Assembly (NCBI GenBank): GCA_040388625.1
Contig: JAZKBK010000002.1
Span: 62,001 to 126,000 of the forward strand
Source of the DNA: Gemmatimonadota bacterium
Lineage (GTDB): Bacteria; Gemmatimonadota; Gemmatimonadetes; Gemmatimonadales; Gemmatimonadaceae
Length of the DNA: 64,000 nucleotides
Reading direction: 5' to 3'
Position 1 is the first letter of the stretch. Every line of letters begins with the position of its first letter. The position numbers and the translations under genes were made by a program. Shown one piece after another: positions 42,303 through 51,394 of this stretch. Under the pieces are notes generated by a model, which was given only the letters and a program-made list of their open reading frames with translations, searched no databases and was not told the DNA's origin.

Positions 42303-43693
42303 TGTCTGCCTTCCCCGAGGGCCTCGGCGAGAATGGTGGCGGTGGACGCAGCGCGGGCGGGCGGTACGAGTGCAGCGATCACGAACGGCTTGTGAAAGAG
42401 ATAACGTTCTACGTAGGAGTGCAGATCGTTCTCCGTCATCGCCGCCATGTTGTCACTGTAGCTTCGGAAATAGTCGGTGCCTGCGACCGACCACGTCTCG
42501 GCGAGATCGAGTGCCAGGCCATGAGCATTTTCAAGCTGAAGCACGCTGGCAACCTCGCGGCGTTTTGTCGCGGCTGCAATTGTCGCTGGAGAGAAGTAGC
42601 TTGGCTCGGCCATGTAGTCGAGCTCGGTGTAGAGCGCCGTCAGCGCATCGGGAAGCTTGGCCGCCGTGGTAACGCCGTGGAAGGTGATTGGCCCAGTGTG
42701 CGCGCGGGTGCTGTATTCAAGCGCGACTTCCTGAAACACTCCGCTATCCACGAGCCGGGTGTGAAAACCGGACTGATCGTCGTTGACGATTTCTGATAGA
42801 ACGTCAGCCGCATACGTTCCTCGCGGGTCGGTCGAAACGCTGGGTCCCTGCCAGGCGACTTCGAGCGTAATAGTGGTGACGTTCGCCGATATGACCACAG
42901 CGCGACTGGAGTCAAGCGCCGGCATGGCGGCAACCGGATGCGAAGCGAACGGATTCGCCTGACGCTTCCAGCCGGCGAAATGGCTCCGTGCCATCTCCAT
43001 GCCTTCGCGAGCACCGATGTCCCCTGACACGATCAGCGCCGCGTTGTTCGGGACGTAATATCGCTTGAAGATCGTGGTCAGCTGCGGAATGGTAACGGAC
43101 ATCAGGCTCATTTCGTCGCCGATCGCGTTCTTGCGCGGGAAACCGTCGCCCCAGAGTCGCATGTCGGTCTCGCGCTCGAGATGGAACTGCGGGTCGGAGG
43201 CGTCTCGTTGTGCCTCGTTCATTACGATGAAGCGTTCGCGCTGAAAGTCTGCATTTTCGAAGTGAGCGTCGCGCACCAGGCGCGCAAGTGTTCCAAGCGC
43301 GTCGTCGGTATTCGCCGAGGGGGCGACGAGAAAGTAGAGCACGTCCTCATCGGATGTCGCGCCGTTGTACGCTGCACGCTCCTTCGCCGCATCCCAACTG
43401 AACGGCTCGCCCAGTCCTCCGCGATAGCTCCTGAAAAGCATGTGCTCGAACAAGTGGGGGACGCCTTGATCCTCTTCAGCCTGCGTCATCGCGCCGGCCC
43501 GGAATACTATCTCTGCCGTGACAATAGGTATGGAGTGATTCTCGACGATGATCACCTGCAAGCCATTGTCGAGCGTATCGGAGTGCATGATCCGATCGAG
43601 GGTCGCGCGCTGGGCGTTGCATCTGGCAACTCCGATACCCGAAAAACTGAACGCGACTGCGAAGGTGCCGACGACCACGAGACTACACCGCAT
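42299..43693 (-). CDS. M16-family zinc peptidase (active subunit)
   Basis: A 464-residue insulinase-type peptidase. The inverted zinc motif HLFEHMLF (HxxEH, about residues 79-83) and the downstream acidic ligand region are present. The C-terminal domain has the M16 R-Y pair region in a weak form. The first 35 residues form a signal peptide (SLVVVGTFAVAFSFSGIGVA), so it acts outside the cytoplasm. It begins at ATG 43693, with GGGGGG nearby as a weak ribosome-binding site; a longer frame upstream is noncoding in character. It likely forms a heterodimer with the inactive downstream partner. Confidence 0.92.
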   Translation of the reverse strand: MRCSLVVVGTFAVAFSFSGIGVARCNAQRATLDRIMHSDTLDNGLQVIIVENHSIPIVTAEIVFRAGAMTQAEEDQGVPHLFEHMLFRSYRGGLGEPFSWDAAKERAAYNGATSDEDVLYFLVAPSANTDDALGTLARLVRDAHFENADFQRERFIVMNEAQRDASDPQFHLERETDMRLWGDGFPRKNAIGDEMSLMSVTIPQLTTIFKRYYVPNNAALIVSGDIGAREGMEMARSHFAGWKRQANPFASHPVAAMPALDSSRAVVISANVTTITLEVAWQGPSVSTDPRGTYAADVLSEIVNDDQSGFHTRLVDSGVFQEVALEYSTRAHTGPITFHGVTTAAKLPDALTALYTELDYMAEPSYFSPATIAAATKRREVASVLQLENAHGLALDLAETWSVAGTDYFRSYSDNMAAMTENDLHSYVERYLFHKPFVIAALVPPARAASTATILAEALGEGRQ

Positions 43694-44017
43694 CCGTCCC
43701 CCCGAAGGGTAGGTTTGGCCATTCGATGGGCCAAATCTACAGCTCCACGGTAACCTCTGCACGTTCGCCGACCGCCGCTCGTCGGCGCAGGTTGGCGGCA
43801 ACCGAGCTGTTGCCGAGCGATCGACCCACCAGCGACGTTTCGATCCGCATCGAAGTGTCGCCTCGATGGTGTCTCTACATTTTCCGGTGTGCGTGCCATC
43901 GAACCATGTTCCGAGCCGATCAGCCGGCGGGAAGCAATCGCAACCGGCGCAGCCATGCTTGCCCTGTTGAAGCTTCACGGGCACATACCGTCAACACCGC
44001 AGAACACGGGAGCATCA
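43694..44017. other. Intergenic region between M16 and NIPSNAP genes
   Basis: A 324-nt divergent region that should hold promoters for both sides, though none is convincing. A plus-strand frame from GTG 43889 runs in phase into the NIPSNAP gene and contains [18 protein letters not shown], which resembles a twin-arginine signal peptide (see findings). Confidence 0.6.
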
Positions 44018-44359
44018 GTGACAATTGCCTGCTTCATCCGCTACCAGATCGATCCGTTCCAGCGTGACGCGTTCAAGACATACGCCGAAAACTGGGGTCG
44101 GATCATCCCGAGATGCGGCGGCCACCTCATCGGATACTTTCTTCCACACGAAGGCACGAACGATATCGGGTGGGGCCTCATCGCATTCGACAGTCTCGCC
44201 TCGTACGAGAAGTACAAGGCGCGGCTCAGGACCGATCAGGAATCGCGCGACAATTTTCTCATGGCGCAGAGCAAGCGCTTCATCCTCCGTGAAGAGCGCA
44301 ACTTCGTCGAAGTCGTCGACGGAACGTTCAACGTTCCGTCGACGCTTGGCGGCGCTTGA
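44018..44359 (+). CDS. NIPSNAP family protein
   Basis: A 113-residue NIPSNAP/dimeric alpha-beta-barrel protein. The family markers are [39 protein letters not shown] and YEKYKARL. Function is unknown; fold relatives act as small-molecule monooxygenases or sensors. GGGAG at 44008-44012 lies 5 nt before GTG 44018, supporting the short form. An in-frame upstream extension is described under findings. Confidence 0.83.
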   Translation: MTIACFIRYQIDPFQRDAFKTYAENWGRIIPRCGGHLIGYFLPHEGTNDIGWGLIAFDSLASYEKYKARLRTDQESRDNFLMAQSKRFILREERNFVEVVDGTFNVPSTLGGA

Positions 44360-44370
44360 CCGCGTAGCGT

Positions 44371-45786
44371 TTACGATGCCGGCGGCGTGACGACAAAGGA
44401 AGATCCATCGACGCTGATCGTCCACCCTGGCGCGAGCACGAGCGTCCAGCCGTTGCCGTTGATGGTAGTCGTCTGCTTCACGACGCCAGGCTCGAGATGT
44501 ACATCGCCGAGCGATACGCGCAGCTCGGTCCACGATTGATTGATGAGGGCGCCGGATGGTGCGGAAAGCGATGCACCATCTGCGCTCTTCCACGCAAGAT
44601 TCGCCATCACCGTCCCCGACGCACCGAGCGAAGCCTGGCCGCGCGGGTTGAAGCTCACGTTGAGCGAGTGCGGCCGCAGTCGCACGGTCGGACTGTCGAG
44701 AAATTCCTTACGGTACGCGGCAAGCTCGCGCTCGCGATTCGCCCATCGGATGTTCTCTTCGGCGACGATCGCGGGACCGCCGTAGATCCGAGCGCGTGAG
44801 TGCGCCGCCTGGGTGACGGCCGGCGACACGGTCGTACCGGCTGTTGCCATGAGTGCTGTCCGGACGAGCGATGCGGCCGGGAACTTCCGCGGCGCAATCG
44901 CACTGGCGATCATCGACTGCAAATCAGGATTACTCCTGAGCGAGCGGTGCCAGCGCTCGTTGGTGTAGTCGTCGAGCAGCATCGCGTACGCAGGCCCGGT
45001 GAAGTACTCGAAGGCGCGAACGAACGACGGAAGCGTCGTCGGAGCCGAATCCACCGATGCGATGAACGACGCACGGGGTGAGTTGGACAGCTTCCAGCCA
45101 GTGTATTCCGGAATGCCTTCCTTGACGTCCAGCGCTCGCTCGCGCGTTATCTCATCGGGCGAAGCAATGGCGTAGCGGGCTGCACGAAACAGGAGCGCAT
45201 CGTGCACCGCGCTGTCGCGCCGCGCGCCGGTGCTGCGCAGAGCCGTCGCGAGCGCCTTCCATTCCAGACGCAGCCAGGTGCGGCCAGCGGCTTCGTCCAA
45301 CAGTCCGGACCCGGAGCCGGTCTCTTCGTACGATGGTGCCGGCAGCACCGACGGCTGCAGCACGTGCATGGCTTCGTGGATCAGCAAGCGTTCAGCACCG
45401 AGCGTGTCGCCATAGACGGGAAGCAGTACCATCGCCCAGTGGCGGCCGGCCCACGTCACCGACGTATTCGACGGCGTTATCGTCGCAGGCAGCGGACCTT
45501 CCCAGACACCACGCGTTGGAGTGTATCCGGCCACATCGACGGGAGCGCTCGTGAGCAGAATCGTCTTGCCGCTGACACCCAGCCATGGGACCGAATCGAG
45601 CCGCGATCCCCATAGCTTGCCGGCATCGCGCGCCAACGCCGACTTTGCGCGCATCGTCGCATCGTGGAACGCATCGATCGCGCTATCGGGAAGCTGCGCC
45701 GGCAGTGTGCTCGCGATTGTGGTCACGCAGGTGATGGTGACGACGACGAAGTTTGTGACGCGCGCAGCAGTGAATGTGTGTTTCAT
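44371..45786 (-). CDS. Exported HExxH protein of unknown family (putative metallopeptidase)
   Basis: A 471-residue protein with a signal peptide (FVVVTITCVTTIASTLPAQ). A candidate gluzincin site is present: LLIHEAMHVLQP (H-E-A-M-H) followed 25-30 residues later by LLDEAAGRTWLRLEW, whose Glu could be the third zinc ligand. The middle is helical. The last 100 residues are a beta-rich domain (FNPRGQASLGASGTVMANLA and similar). I know no named family with this exact layout. It starts at ATG 45786 and ends 12 nt after the convergent NIPSNAP stop. A metallopeptidase function is inference from the motif. Confidence 0.72.
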   Translation of the reverse strand: MKHTFTAARVTNFVVVTITCVTTIASTLPAQLPDSAIDAFHDATMRAKSALARDAGKLWGSRLDSVPWLGVSGKTILLTSAPVDVAGYTPTRGVWEGPLPATITPSNTSVTWAGRHWAMVLLPVYGDTLGAERLLIHEAMHVLQPSVLPAPSYEETGSGSGLLDEAAGRTWLRLEWKALATALRSTGARRDSAVHDALLFRAARYAIASPDEITRERALDVKEGIPEYTGWKLSNSPRASFIASVDSAPTTLPSFVRAFEYFTGPAYAMLLDDYTNERWHRSLRSNPDLQSMIASAIAPRKFPAASLVRTALMATAGTTVSPAVTQAAHSRARIYGGPAIVAEENIRWANRERELAAYRKEFLDSPTVRLRPHSLNVSFNPRGQASLGASGTVMANLAWKSADGASLSAPSGALINQSWTELRVSLGDVHLEPGVVKQTTTINGNGWTLVLAPGWTISVDGSSFVVTPPAS

Positions 45787-45823
45787 TGCTCGGTCAGGGT
45801 GATTGTTGACGTTGTTGACGGCC

Positions 45824-47233
45824 TCACGCGAACGCCGCGCGCCGTTTCCATACCCCGCTCTTCCAGATAAGCGCCATCGCAAGACCGCGCGCAGCGGCTG
45901 TCAGCACGATCACCCACCACACACCGACGATTCCGAACCGTGCCGCAGCCCAGATCGCGAGCGGAACTCGCAGTGCTGTCAACGTGGTCGAGGTAAGCAT
46001 CGGCGGGAGCGTGGTGCCCGACCCGCCCAGCGCCGCTTCCAATACTATCTCGGCGCCGAGGAACATGTTCGACAACGCGCTTATTCGCAGGTATTCGGCA
46101 CCAATCATCTGCGTCGCCGGATCATTCGTGAAGATCCCTGCAAAGTCGGGTGCGATGGTGAGCTCCAGTATGCTGAGTATCACAGCGGGCACCATTACGT
46201 ATCCGACGGTGATCCAGCCGCTGTGCTCCGCTCTCCTGATTTCGCCTGCGCCGATGTTCTGACCCACGATCGCCGCCACGGCAGCGCCGAAGCCGAGGCT
46301 GATGGTGTAAAGCCAGCTCTCGACGCGATGACCGATTCCGAGCGCGGCCAGCGCTGCGGTTCCGAATGGTGCGATGCTGCGTGTCAGCACTATGTAGATG
46401 AGCGAGAATACAACGCCCGTCATCGCTGTGGGGAGACCCACGCGTGTGATCGCAGCGATCGTTGTGCGGCGGACGTGTCCGAAGCTGACCATGCGGCGTT
46501 TGTGCAGAACAACGACACCCAACCCGAATGCCAGTGTGCGTGTTATCGCCGTCGCGATGGCGGCGCCTTCGATCCCGAGCTTTGGCGCGGGTCCGAGACC
46601 GAGTATCAGAATCGGATCGAGGATCATCGTTACCGCGATCGACACACTGAGGATGGCAAGCGGAGTTCGCGTGTCGCCGCTTGCACGAAATCCCGCGTCG
46701 ACTGCGAAGAAGCCAAAGAATAGCGGGGCGCCGAGCAGATACGTGCCCAGATAGCGGCGCCCGAGGACCGCGATCGCCGGCTCGACGTTCATCACCGCGA
46801 ACAGATGATCCAGCAGCAGCGTCCCGAAGAGCGCGACAGCGGAACCGAGTACGATCGAATACACCATCGCCTCACCCACGACGCGCGCCGCCTCTCGAGG
46901 ATTGCGCTCGCCGTGCCGCCGGGCTGCGAGTGATGTGAGACCGATGCTCACCAGCTCGGCGATCGAGATGATGAGCCAGATCCAGAATACGCTCGCGGTC
47001 GCGGCGGCGAGCGCGACGGGGCCCAGAAAGCGGCCGATCCAGAGCAGATCGACCGTGAAGAACAGCGTCATGAGGAGCGTGGACGCCACCGCTGGCAGTC
47101 CCAGGCGCATGATCGTGCGCGCGAGCGGCTGGCGAACGAGACGGGCGTGCTCCCACTCGCCGGTGATGGTGATCGGAGTGACGCCTTCTTCGTGCGATTC
47201 GAGGATTACCGAACGGTCGTCGGGCACGGGCAT
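45824..47233 (-). CDS. MATE-family multidrug/sodium antiporter
   Basis: A 469-residue MATE transporter with about 12 membrane helices in two similar halves. Markers are IMRLGLPAVASTLLMTLFFT at the N-terminus, SIGLTSLAARRHGERN, and the second-half ITRVGLPTAMTGVVFSLIYI and AAVAAIVGQNIGAGE. It exports cationic compounds in exchange for Na+ or H+. The C-terminus is basic (KSGVWKRRAAFA). I chose ATG 47233; the longer frame upstream has no family likeness. It is divergent from the Gly-rich gene 34 nt away. Confidence 0.9.
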   Translation of the reverse strand: MPVPDDRSVILESHEEGVTPITITGEWEHARLVRQPLARTIMRLGLPAVASTLLMTLFFTVDLLWIGRFLGPVALAAATASVFWIWLIISIAELVSIGLTSLAARRHGERNPREAARVVGEAMVYSIVLGSAVALFGTLLLDHLFAVMNVEPAIAVLGRRYLGTYLLGAPLFFGFFAVDAGFRASGDTRTPLAILSVSIAVTMILDPILILGLGPAPKLGIEGAAIATAITRTLAFGLGVVVLHKRRMVSFGHVRRTTIAAITRVGLPTAMTGVVFSLIYIVLTRSIAPFGTAALAALGIGHRVESWLYTISLGFGAAVAAIVGQNIGAGEIRRAEHSGWITVGYVMVPAVILSILELTIAPDFAGIFTNDPATQMIGAEYLRISALSNMFLGAEIVLEAALGGSGTTLPPMLTSTTLTALRVPLAIWAAARFGIVGVWWVIVLTAAARGLAMALIWKSGVWKRRAAFA

Positions 47234-47267
47234 TGCCCAATCTATCGGGCTCTGCCAGGAGGCATGA

Positions 47268-47531
47268 ATGACGACGAAAAACAATCCCTACGGCGACGAC
47301 GGCGGAACGCGTGTCGGCAAGCCCGGTACGCCGAAGCGCGATAACACTGGAGGAGGAGGCGACGGCGGCAATCTGGGCGCCGGCAAGGAGTCCACTGGTG
47401 GCCGTTCGGAGCGTGGAAATCCAGCGGACGCAGCGAACCCGGCGGCGGGATCACCCCGGCGCAAGGAAGACAAGGGCTCGGGCTACGGTGGGACTCGCGG
47501 GGGCCCGAAGACCGACGCCGGCCAGAAGTGA
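47268..47531 (+). CDS. Gly-rich, predicted disordered small protein
   Basis: An 87-residue protein that is almost entirely Gly, Asn, Asp, Arg and Lys (PYGDDGGTRVGKPGTPKRDN, GGGGDGGNLGAGKESTGGRS). It has no hydrophobic core and should be intrinsically disordered. AGGAGG at 47254-47259 lies 8 nt before the ATG, a strong ribosome-binding site that supports expression. No family is recognised; such proteins are sometimes stress-induced. Confidence 0.65.
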   Translation: MTTKNNPYGDDGGTRVGKPGTPKRDNTGGGGDGGNLGAGKESTGGRSERGNPADAANPAAGSPRRKEDKGSGYGGTRGGPKTDAGQK

Positions 47532-47609
47532 CACGTTGGAATGGCGCTGGTGCGCCCGCGCCATTCCTCGAGTTCGGGCCCGGACACCGGACCGGGTAAA
47601 TTTCAGCAG

Positions 47610-48587
47610 ATGCTCGCTCCCTCAGGGATTCACCACGTAACGGCGATCGCCAGCGATCCACAGCGCAATATCGACTTCTACGCAGGAGTCCTTGGGCTCA
47701 GGCTGGTCAAGCGAACGGTAAACTTCGACGATCCGACCACATATCACTTCTATTTCGGTGATGAGATCGGACGCCCGGGGACGCTGCTGACCTTCTTTCC
47801 ATGGCCGAATGCGCGCCGCGGACGTCAGGGCGCAGGCCAGGCAGCAGTGACATCGTTCGCGATCGTACCGGGATCCGTCGGATTCTGGCTCGAACGGTTG
47901 CTGAAGCACCATGTCGATTTCGAGCAGCCTTCCACGCGCTTCGACGGCGAGCGGGTCATCGCACTCAAGGATCCGGATGGATTGATGCTCGAGCTGGTAT
48001 CGCATCAGCGCGCCGAGCAGTGTGAGGTTCCCGCGGATGCGGACACCGACACGCAGATCCCAGCGGAACATCGGATCCGGGGCGTTTACGCGGTCACGTT
48101 GTGGCAGGACGGTCAGCAGCACACGGCCGATCTGCTCACGACGTCGCTCGGATTCCGTCTCGCGCGTGAACAGGGAAGCATCTTCCGGTATACGTCGGAC
48201 GACAGCAGACCGGGCTCGATTGTTGATCTCAGAATCGTTCCTGGACTGTGGCCCGGCGTGATGGGCGCCGGAACGGTGCATCATGTTGCGTTTCGCGCGA
48301 CTGACGACCGGACGCAGCTGAATGTGCGCGAGGAGCTCGAAGCGGGCGGATACAACGTGACGCCGGCTCTCGATCGCGATTACTTCAAATCGGTTTATTT
48401 TCGCGAGCCTGGCGGCGTGCTCTTCGAAATCGCAACTGATGGACCCGGCTTCACTGTCGATGAGCCCGCGCCTCTACTCGGCCGCGCACTCAAACTGCCA
48501 GCGTGGCTCGAGCCGCGCCGGTTCGAGATCGAAGCGCTTCTTCCAAACATTCACCTGCCGATCGATCTTCCGGGACCGAACGCGTAG
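47610..48587 (+). CDS. Ring-cleaving extradiol-type dioxygenase (glyoxalase fold, two VOC domains)
   Basis: A 325-residue protein with two vicinal-oxygen-chelate domains. The start is MLAPSGIHHVTAIASDPQRN. The metal ligands are the His in HHVTAI, the His in TVHHVAFRA and the Glu in VLFEIATD. The family includes LinE/PcpA-like hydroquinone dioxygenases and MhqO. It probably opens an aromatic (hydroquinone) ring or detoxifies quinones. I chose ATG 47610 because the conserved sequence begins there; a longer frame upstream is Arg/Ser-rich and unlike the family. Confidence 0.88.
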   Translation: MLAPSGIHHVTAIASDPQRNIDFYAGVLGLRLVKRTVNFDDPTTYHFYFGDEIGRPGTLLTFFPWPNARRGRQGAGQAAVTSFAIVPGSVGFWLERLLKHHVDFEQPSTRFDGERVIALKDPDGLMLELVSHQRAEQCEVPADADTDTQIPAEHRIRGVYAVTLWQDGQQHTADLLTTSLGFRLAREQGSIFRYTSDDSRPGSIVDLRIVPGLWPGVMGAGTVHHVAFRATDDRTQLNVREELEAGGYNVTPALDRDYFKSVYFREPGGVLFEIATDGPGFTVDEPAPLLGRALKLPAWLEPRRFEIEALLPNIHLPIDLPGPNA

Positions 48588-48644
48588 CATTTCGCAGTAC
48601 CTCAAGCAGCATATCAATCCTTGACCAGATAGAGCGACGTACAG

Positions 48645-50654
48645 ATGACAGACAAGACTCCAGTGGAACTCGAGAAGGCGTGCATCGATGCAATTCGCGT
48701 TCTCGCGATGGATGCAGTGCAGAAGGCGGACTCTGGCCACCCAGGGACGCCGATGGCGCTCGCACCGCTCGCGTACGTGTTATGGACGCGCCACTTGCGC
48801 TACAATCCGACCGATCCGCACTGGCCCAACCGTGACAGATTCATTCTGTCGTGCGGCCATGCATCGATGTTGCTGTACAGCGTCTTCTATCTCACTGGCT
48901 ACGACCTGTCGCTCGACGACATCAGGAATTTTCGTCAGCTGCACAGCAAGACACCCGGACATCCCGAGTACGGACACACACCTGGCGTCGAAACGACGAC
49001 CGGTCCGCTCGGACAGGGATTCAGCAATGCAGTCGGAATGGCGATCGCGGAAGCACACACGTCCGCTGTATTCAATCGCGCGCAACGGATCATCGATCAC
49101 TACACGTATTTCATCGCGAGTGACGGTGATCTCATGGAAGGGATCTCGAACGAAGCCGCATCGTTCGCCGGCCACAACAAACTGGGTCGGTTGATCGGCT
49201 TCTACGATGACAATCACATAACGATCGAAGGCAACACCGATCTCACCTTCAGCGACGACACGCGGCTCCGTTTCGAAGGGTACGGCTGGCACGTGCAGTT
49301 CGTCGGCGACGTGAAGAATCTGGATGCGCTGGACGAGGCCATCAAACGCGCAAAGGCAGAGACCGAGCGTCCGTCGCTCATCATCATGCGCACGCACATC
49401 GGCTACGGCAGCCCGAACAAGCAGGACACCTCGGCCGCGCATGGATCTCCACTAGGCGTGGAGGAGGTCAAGCTCACCAAGGAGAACCTCGGGATTCCGT
49501 CGCAGGAGCCGTTCTATGTCGACCCCGACGCGCTCGCATTCTGGCGACGCGCGGGACTCGCAGGTGCGGACGAACAGGCTGCGTGGAACACGCTGTACGA
49601 CGAGTGGAAGGCGGCGAACCCGGATCTGTGCGCTGAATTCGAGCGACGCGCACACGGTCTTCTCAAGGATGGCTGGGAAGATCTGATCCCGACGTTCGAC
49701 GCGAAAACCGGAAACGTCGCAACGCGATCCGCATCCGGCGCAGTGATCAACGCGATCGCACCAAAGATCCCGGAGCTGATCGGAGGCTCGGCGGATCTCG
49801 CCAGCTCGACCGACACGATAGTGAAAGGCGCGCCGAGCTTCGGGCCGGGAAGTTACGAGGGACGCAACTTCCATTTCGGAATCCGCGAGCATGGAATGGG
49901 CGGTGTCATGAACGGGATGGCGCTCTACGGCGGCATAATCCCGTACGGCGCGACGTTCCTGATATTCAGCGACTACATGCGGCCGCCAATGCGACTCGCG
50001 TGCATGATGCGCCAGCGTCTCATCTACGTTTACACGCACGATTCGATCGGACTCGGTGAGGATGGCCCGACGCACCAGCCGATCGAGCAGTTGTCCAATC
50101 TGCGAGCGGTCCCGAACATGACCGTCATCCGCCCCGCCGATGCCAACGAGACGGCGGAAGCGTGGCGTGCAGCGCTCAAGATCGGAACACCGGTGTGTCT
50201 GATACTCACGCGACAGAAGTTGCCGTTCATCGACCGGACCAGGTACGCCGCTGCGAGCAATGTCGCGCGCGGTGCATACGTACTGGCCGACATTCGCGGT
50301 GGCGATCCGGAAGTCGTATTGATGGCGAGCGGATCCGAAGTATCGATCATTCTTCAAGCGCAGGACACGCTCGCGCAACAGGGGATTCGCGCACGCGCCG
50401 TGAGTGTGCCGAGCATGGAGCTGTTCGCGAAACAGGATCAGGCCTATCGCGACAGCGTGCTGCCACCCGGGATCAAGCGCATCTCGATCGAGGCGTCACA
50501 GCCGATGTCGTGGTACAAGTGGATCGGCGAGGGCGGCGTCGCCATCGGCCTCGACCATTATGGTGCATCAGCGCCGTATCAGGAGTTGTACAAGGAGTTT
50601 CACCTGACGCCGGAGAACGTCGTCAACACGGCGAAGTCGCTGCTCGGAAAGTGA
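48645..50654 (+). CDS. tkt: Transketolase
   Basis: A 669-residue transketolase of normal length. It has [17 protein letters not shown], the thiamine-diphosphate motif [20 protein letters not shown] ending in [24 protein letters not shown], and [20 protein letters not shown] in the pyrimidine-binding domain. The C-terminal domain begins around YVLADIRGG. It moves two-carbon units between sugar phosphates in the pentose phosphate and Calvin-type pathways, in the cytoplasm. It is the first gene of a short plus-strand run with the KynB-like cyclase 26 nt downstream. Confidence 0.96.
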   Translation: MTDKTPVELEKACIDAIRVLAMDAVQKADSGHPGTPMALAPLAYVLWTRHLRYNPTDPHWPNRDRFILSCGHASMLLYSVFYLTGYDLSLDDIRNFRQLHSKTPGHPEYGHTPGVETTTGPLGQGFSNAVGMAIAEAHTSAVFNRAQRIIDHYTYFIASDGDLMEGISNEAASFAGHNKLGRLIGFYDDNHITIEGNTDLTFSDDTRLRFEGYGWHVQFVGDVKNLDALDEAIKRAKAETERPSLIIMRTHIGYGSPNKQDTSAAHGSPLGVEEVKLTKENLGIPSQEPFYVDPDALAFWRRAGLAGADEQAAWNTLYDEWKAANPDLCAEFERRAHGLLKDGWEDLIPTFDAKTGNVATRSASGAVINAIAPKIPELIGGSADLASSTDTIVKGAPSFGPGSYEGRNFHFGIREHGMGGVMNGMALYGGIIPYGATFLIFSDYMRPPMRLACMMRQRLIYVYTHDSIGLGEDGPTHQPIEQLSNLRAVPNMTVIRPADANETAEAWRAALKIGTPVCLILTRQKLPFIDRTRYAAASNVARGAYVLADIRGGDPEVVLMASGSEVSIILQAQDTLAQQGIRARAVSVPSMELFAKQDQAYRDSVLPPGIKRISIEASQPMSWYKWIGEGGVAIGLDHYGASAPYQELYKEFHLTPENVVNTAKSLLGK

Positions 50655-50680
50655 CAGCTCGATGAGCGTGGATTGAAACA

Positions 50681-51322
50681 GTGAGCGAGCGCCGGGTGAT
50701 CGATATCTCGGTGATGTTGTCGCCCGACACACCAGTGTGGCCGGGCGACACGCCGTTTTCATGTCTCTGGACGTGGAACATGGACGAGGGATCGAGCGTG
50801 AACGTGAGCGCGGTGACATCGAGCCCGCACGCGGGGACGCACGCAGATACGCCGTTGCACGTAACGCGCGGTGCGGCGGGATCTGAATCGCTGGCGATCG
50901 CGGCTTTTCGGGGGCGGGTTGTCGTTGTGGACGTGACCGATCTCACCGCCGATATCGAGATCGAAGAGATCGATCGTCGCACGCGCGGATACGCTGCGAC
51001 GACACGTCTGCTGCTCAGGACCGGACGGAGCATCGCGAGTGGCATATTCCCCGAGAGCTGGCCGAGTTTGTCGGTCGATTGTGCGCGGAACCTGGTAGCG
51101 CGTGGCGTGGTCCTCGTTGGTATGGACTGCCCGTCCGCGGACGATCGGGAGAGCAAGACGCTGGACGTGCACCACGAACTGCTGGACCGCGGCGTATGCG
51201 TGCTGGAGAATCTGGATCTGCGCGAGGCCGAGCCGGGCGAATATGTGCTCGACGCGCTGCCGATGAAGGTAGCGGGACTGGATGCGGCGCCGGTGCGGGC
51301 CGTGCTCGAGTTCACGGGGTAG
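50681..51322 (+). CDS. Cyclase-family hydrolase (KynB-like arylformamidase)
   Basis: A 213-residue metal-dependent cyclase-family enzyme. The metal site motif is SPHAGTHADTPLHV (H-x-G-T-H-x-D-x-P-x-H). Also present are the strand MLSPDTPVWPGDTP and the C-terminal His region in LDVHHELLDRGV. KynB cleaves N-formylkynurenine in tryptophan breakdown; other members act on isatin or cyclic amides, so the substrate is uncertain. It begins at GTG 50681, 26 nt after transketolase. The start has no strong ribosome-binding site. Confidence 0.87.
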   Translation: MSERRVIDISVMLSPDTPVWPGDTPFSCLWTWNMDEGSSVNVSAVTSSPHAGTHADTPLHVTRGAAGSESLAIAAFRGRVVVVDVTDLTADIEIEEIDRRTRGYAATTRLLLRTGRSIASGIFPESWPSLSVDCARNLVARGVVLVGMDCPSADDRESKTLDVHHELLDRGVCVLENLDLREAEPGEYVLDALPMKVAGLDAAPVRAVLEFTG

Positions 51323-51394
51323 CCGATCCACATTCGATGATGCTGCCGCGTTAGTGTTTCGATCACGGCTCGATTCATCGCTTATTCTTGTCTC

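Noticed and set aside
43694-43984. N-terminal extension of the active M16 peptidase
   Set aside because: The extra sequence is Cys/Arg-rich and not M16-like. ATG 43693 gives a proper signal peptide.
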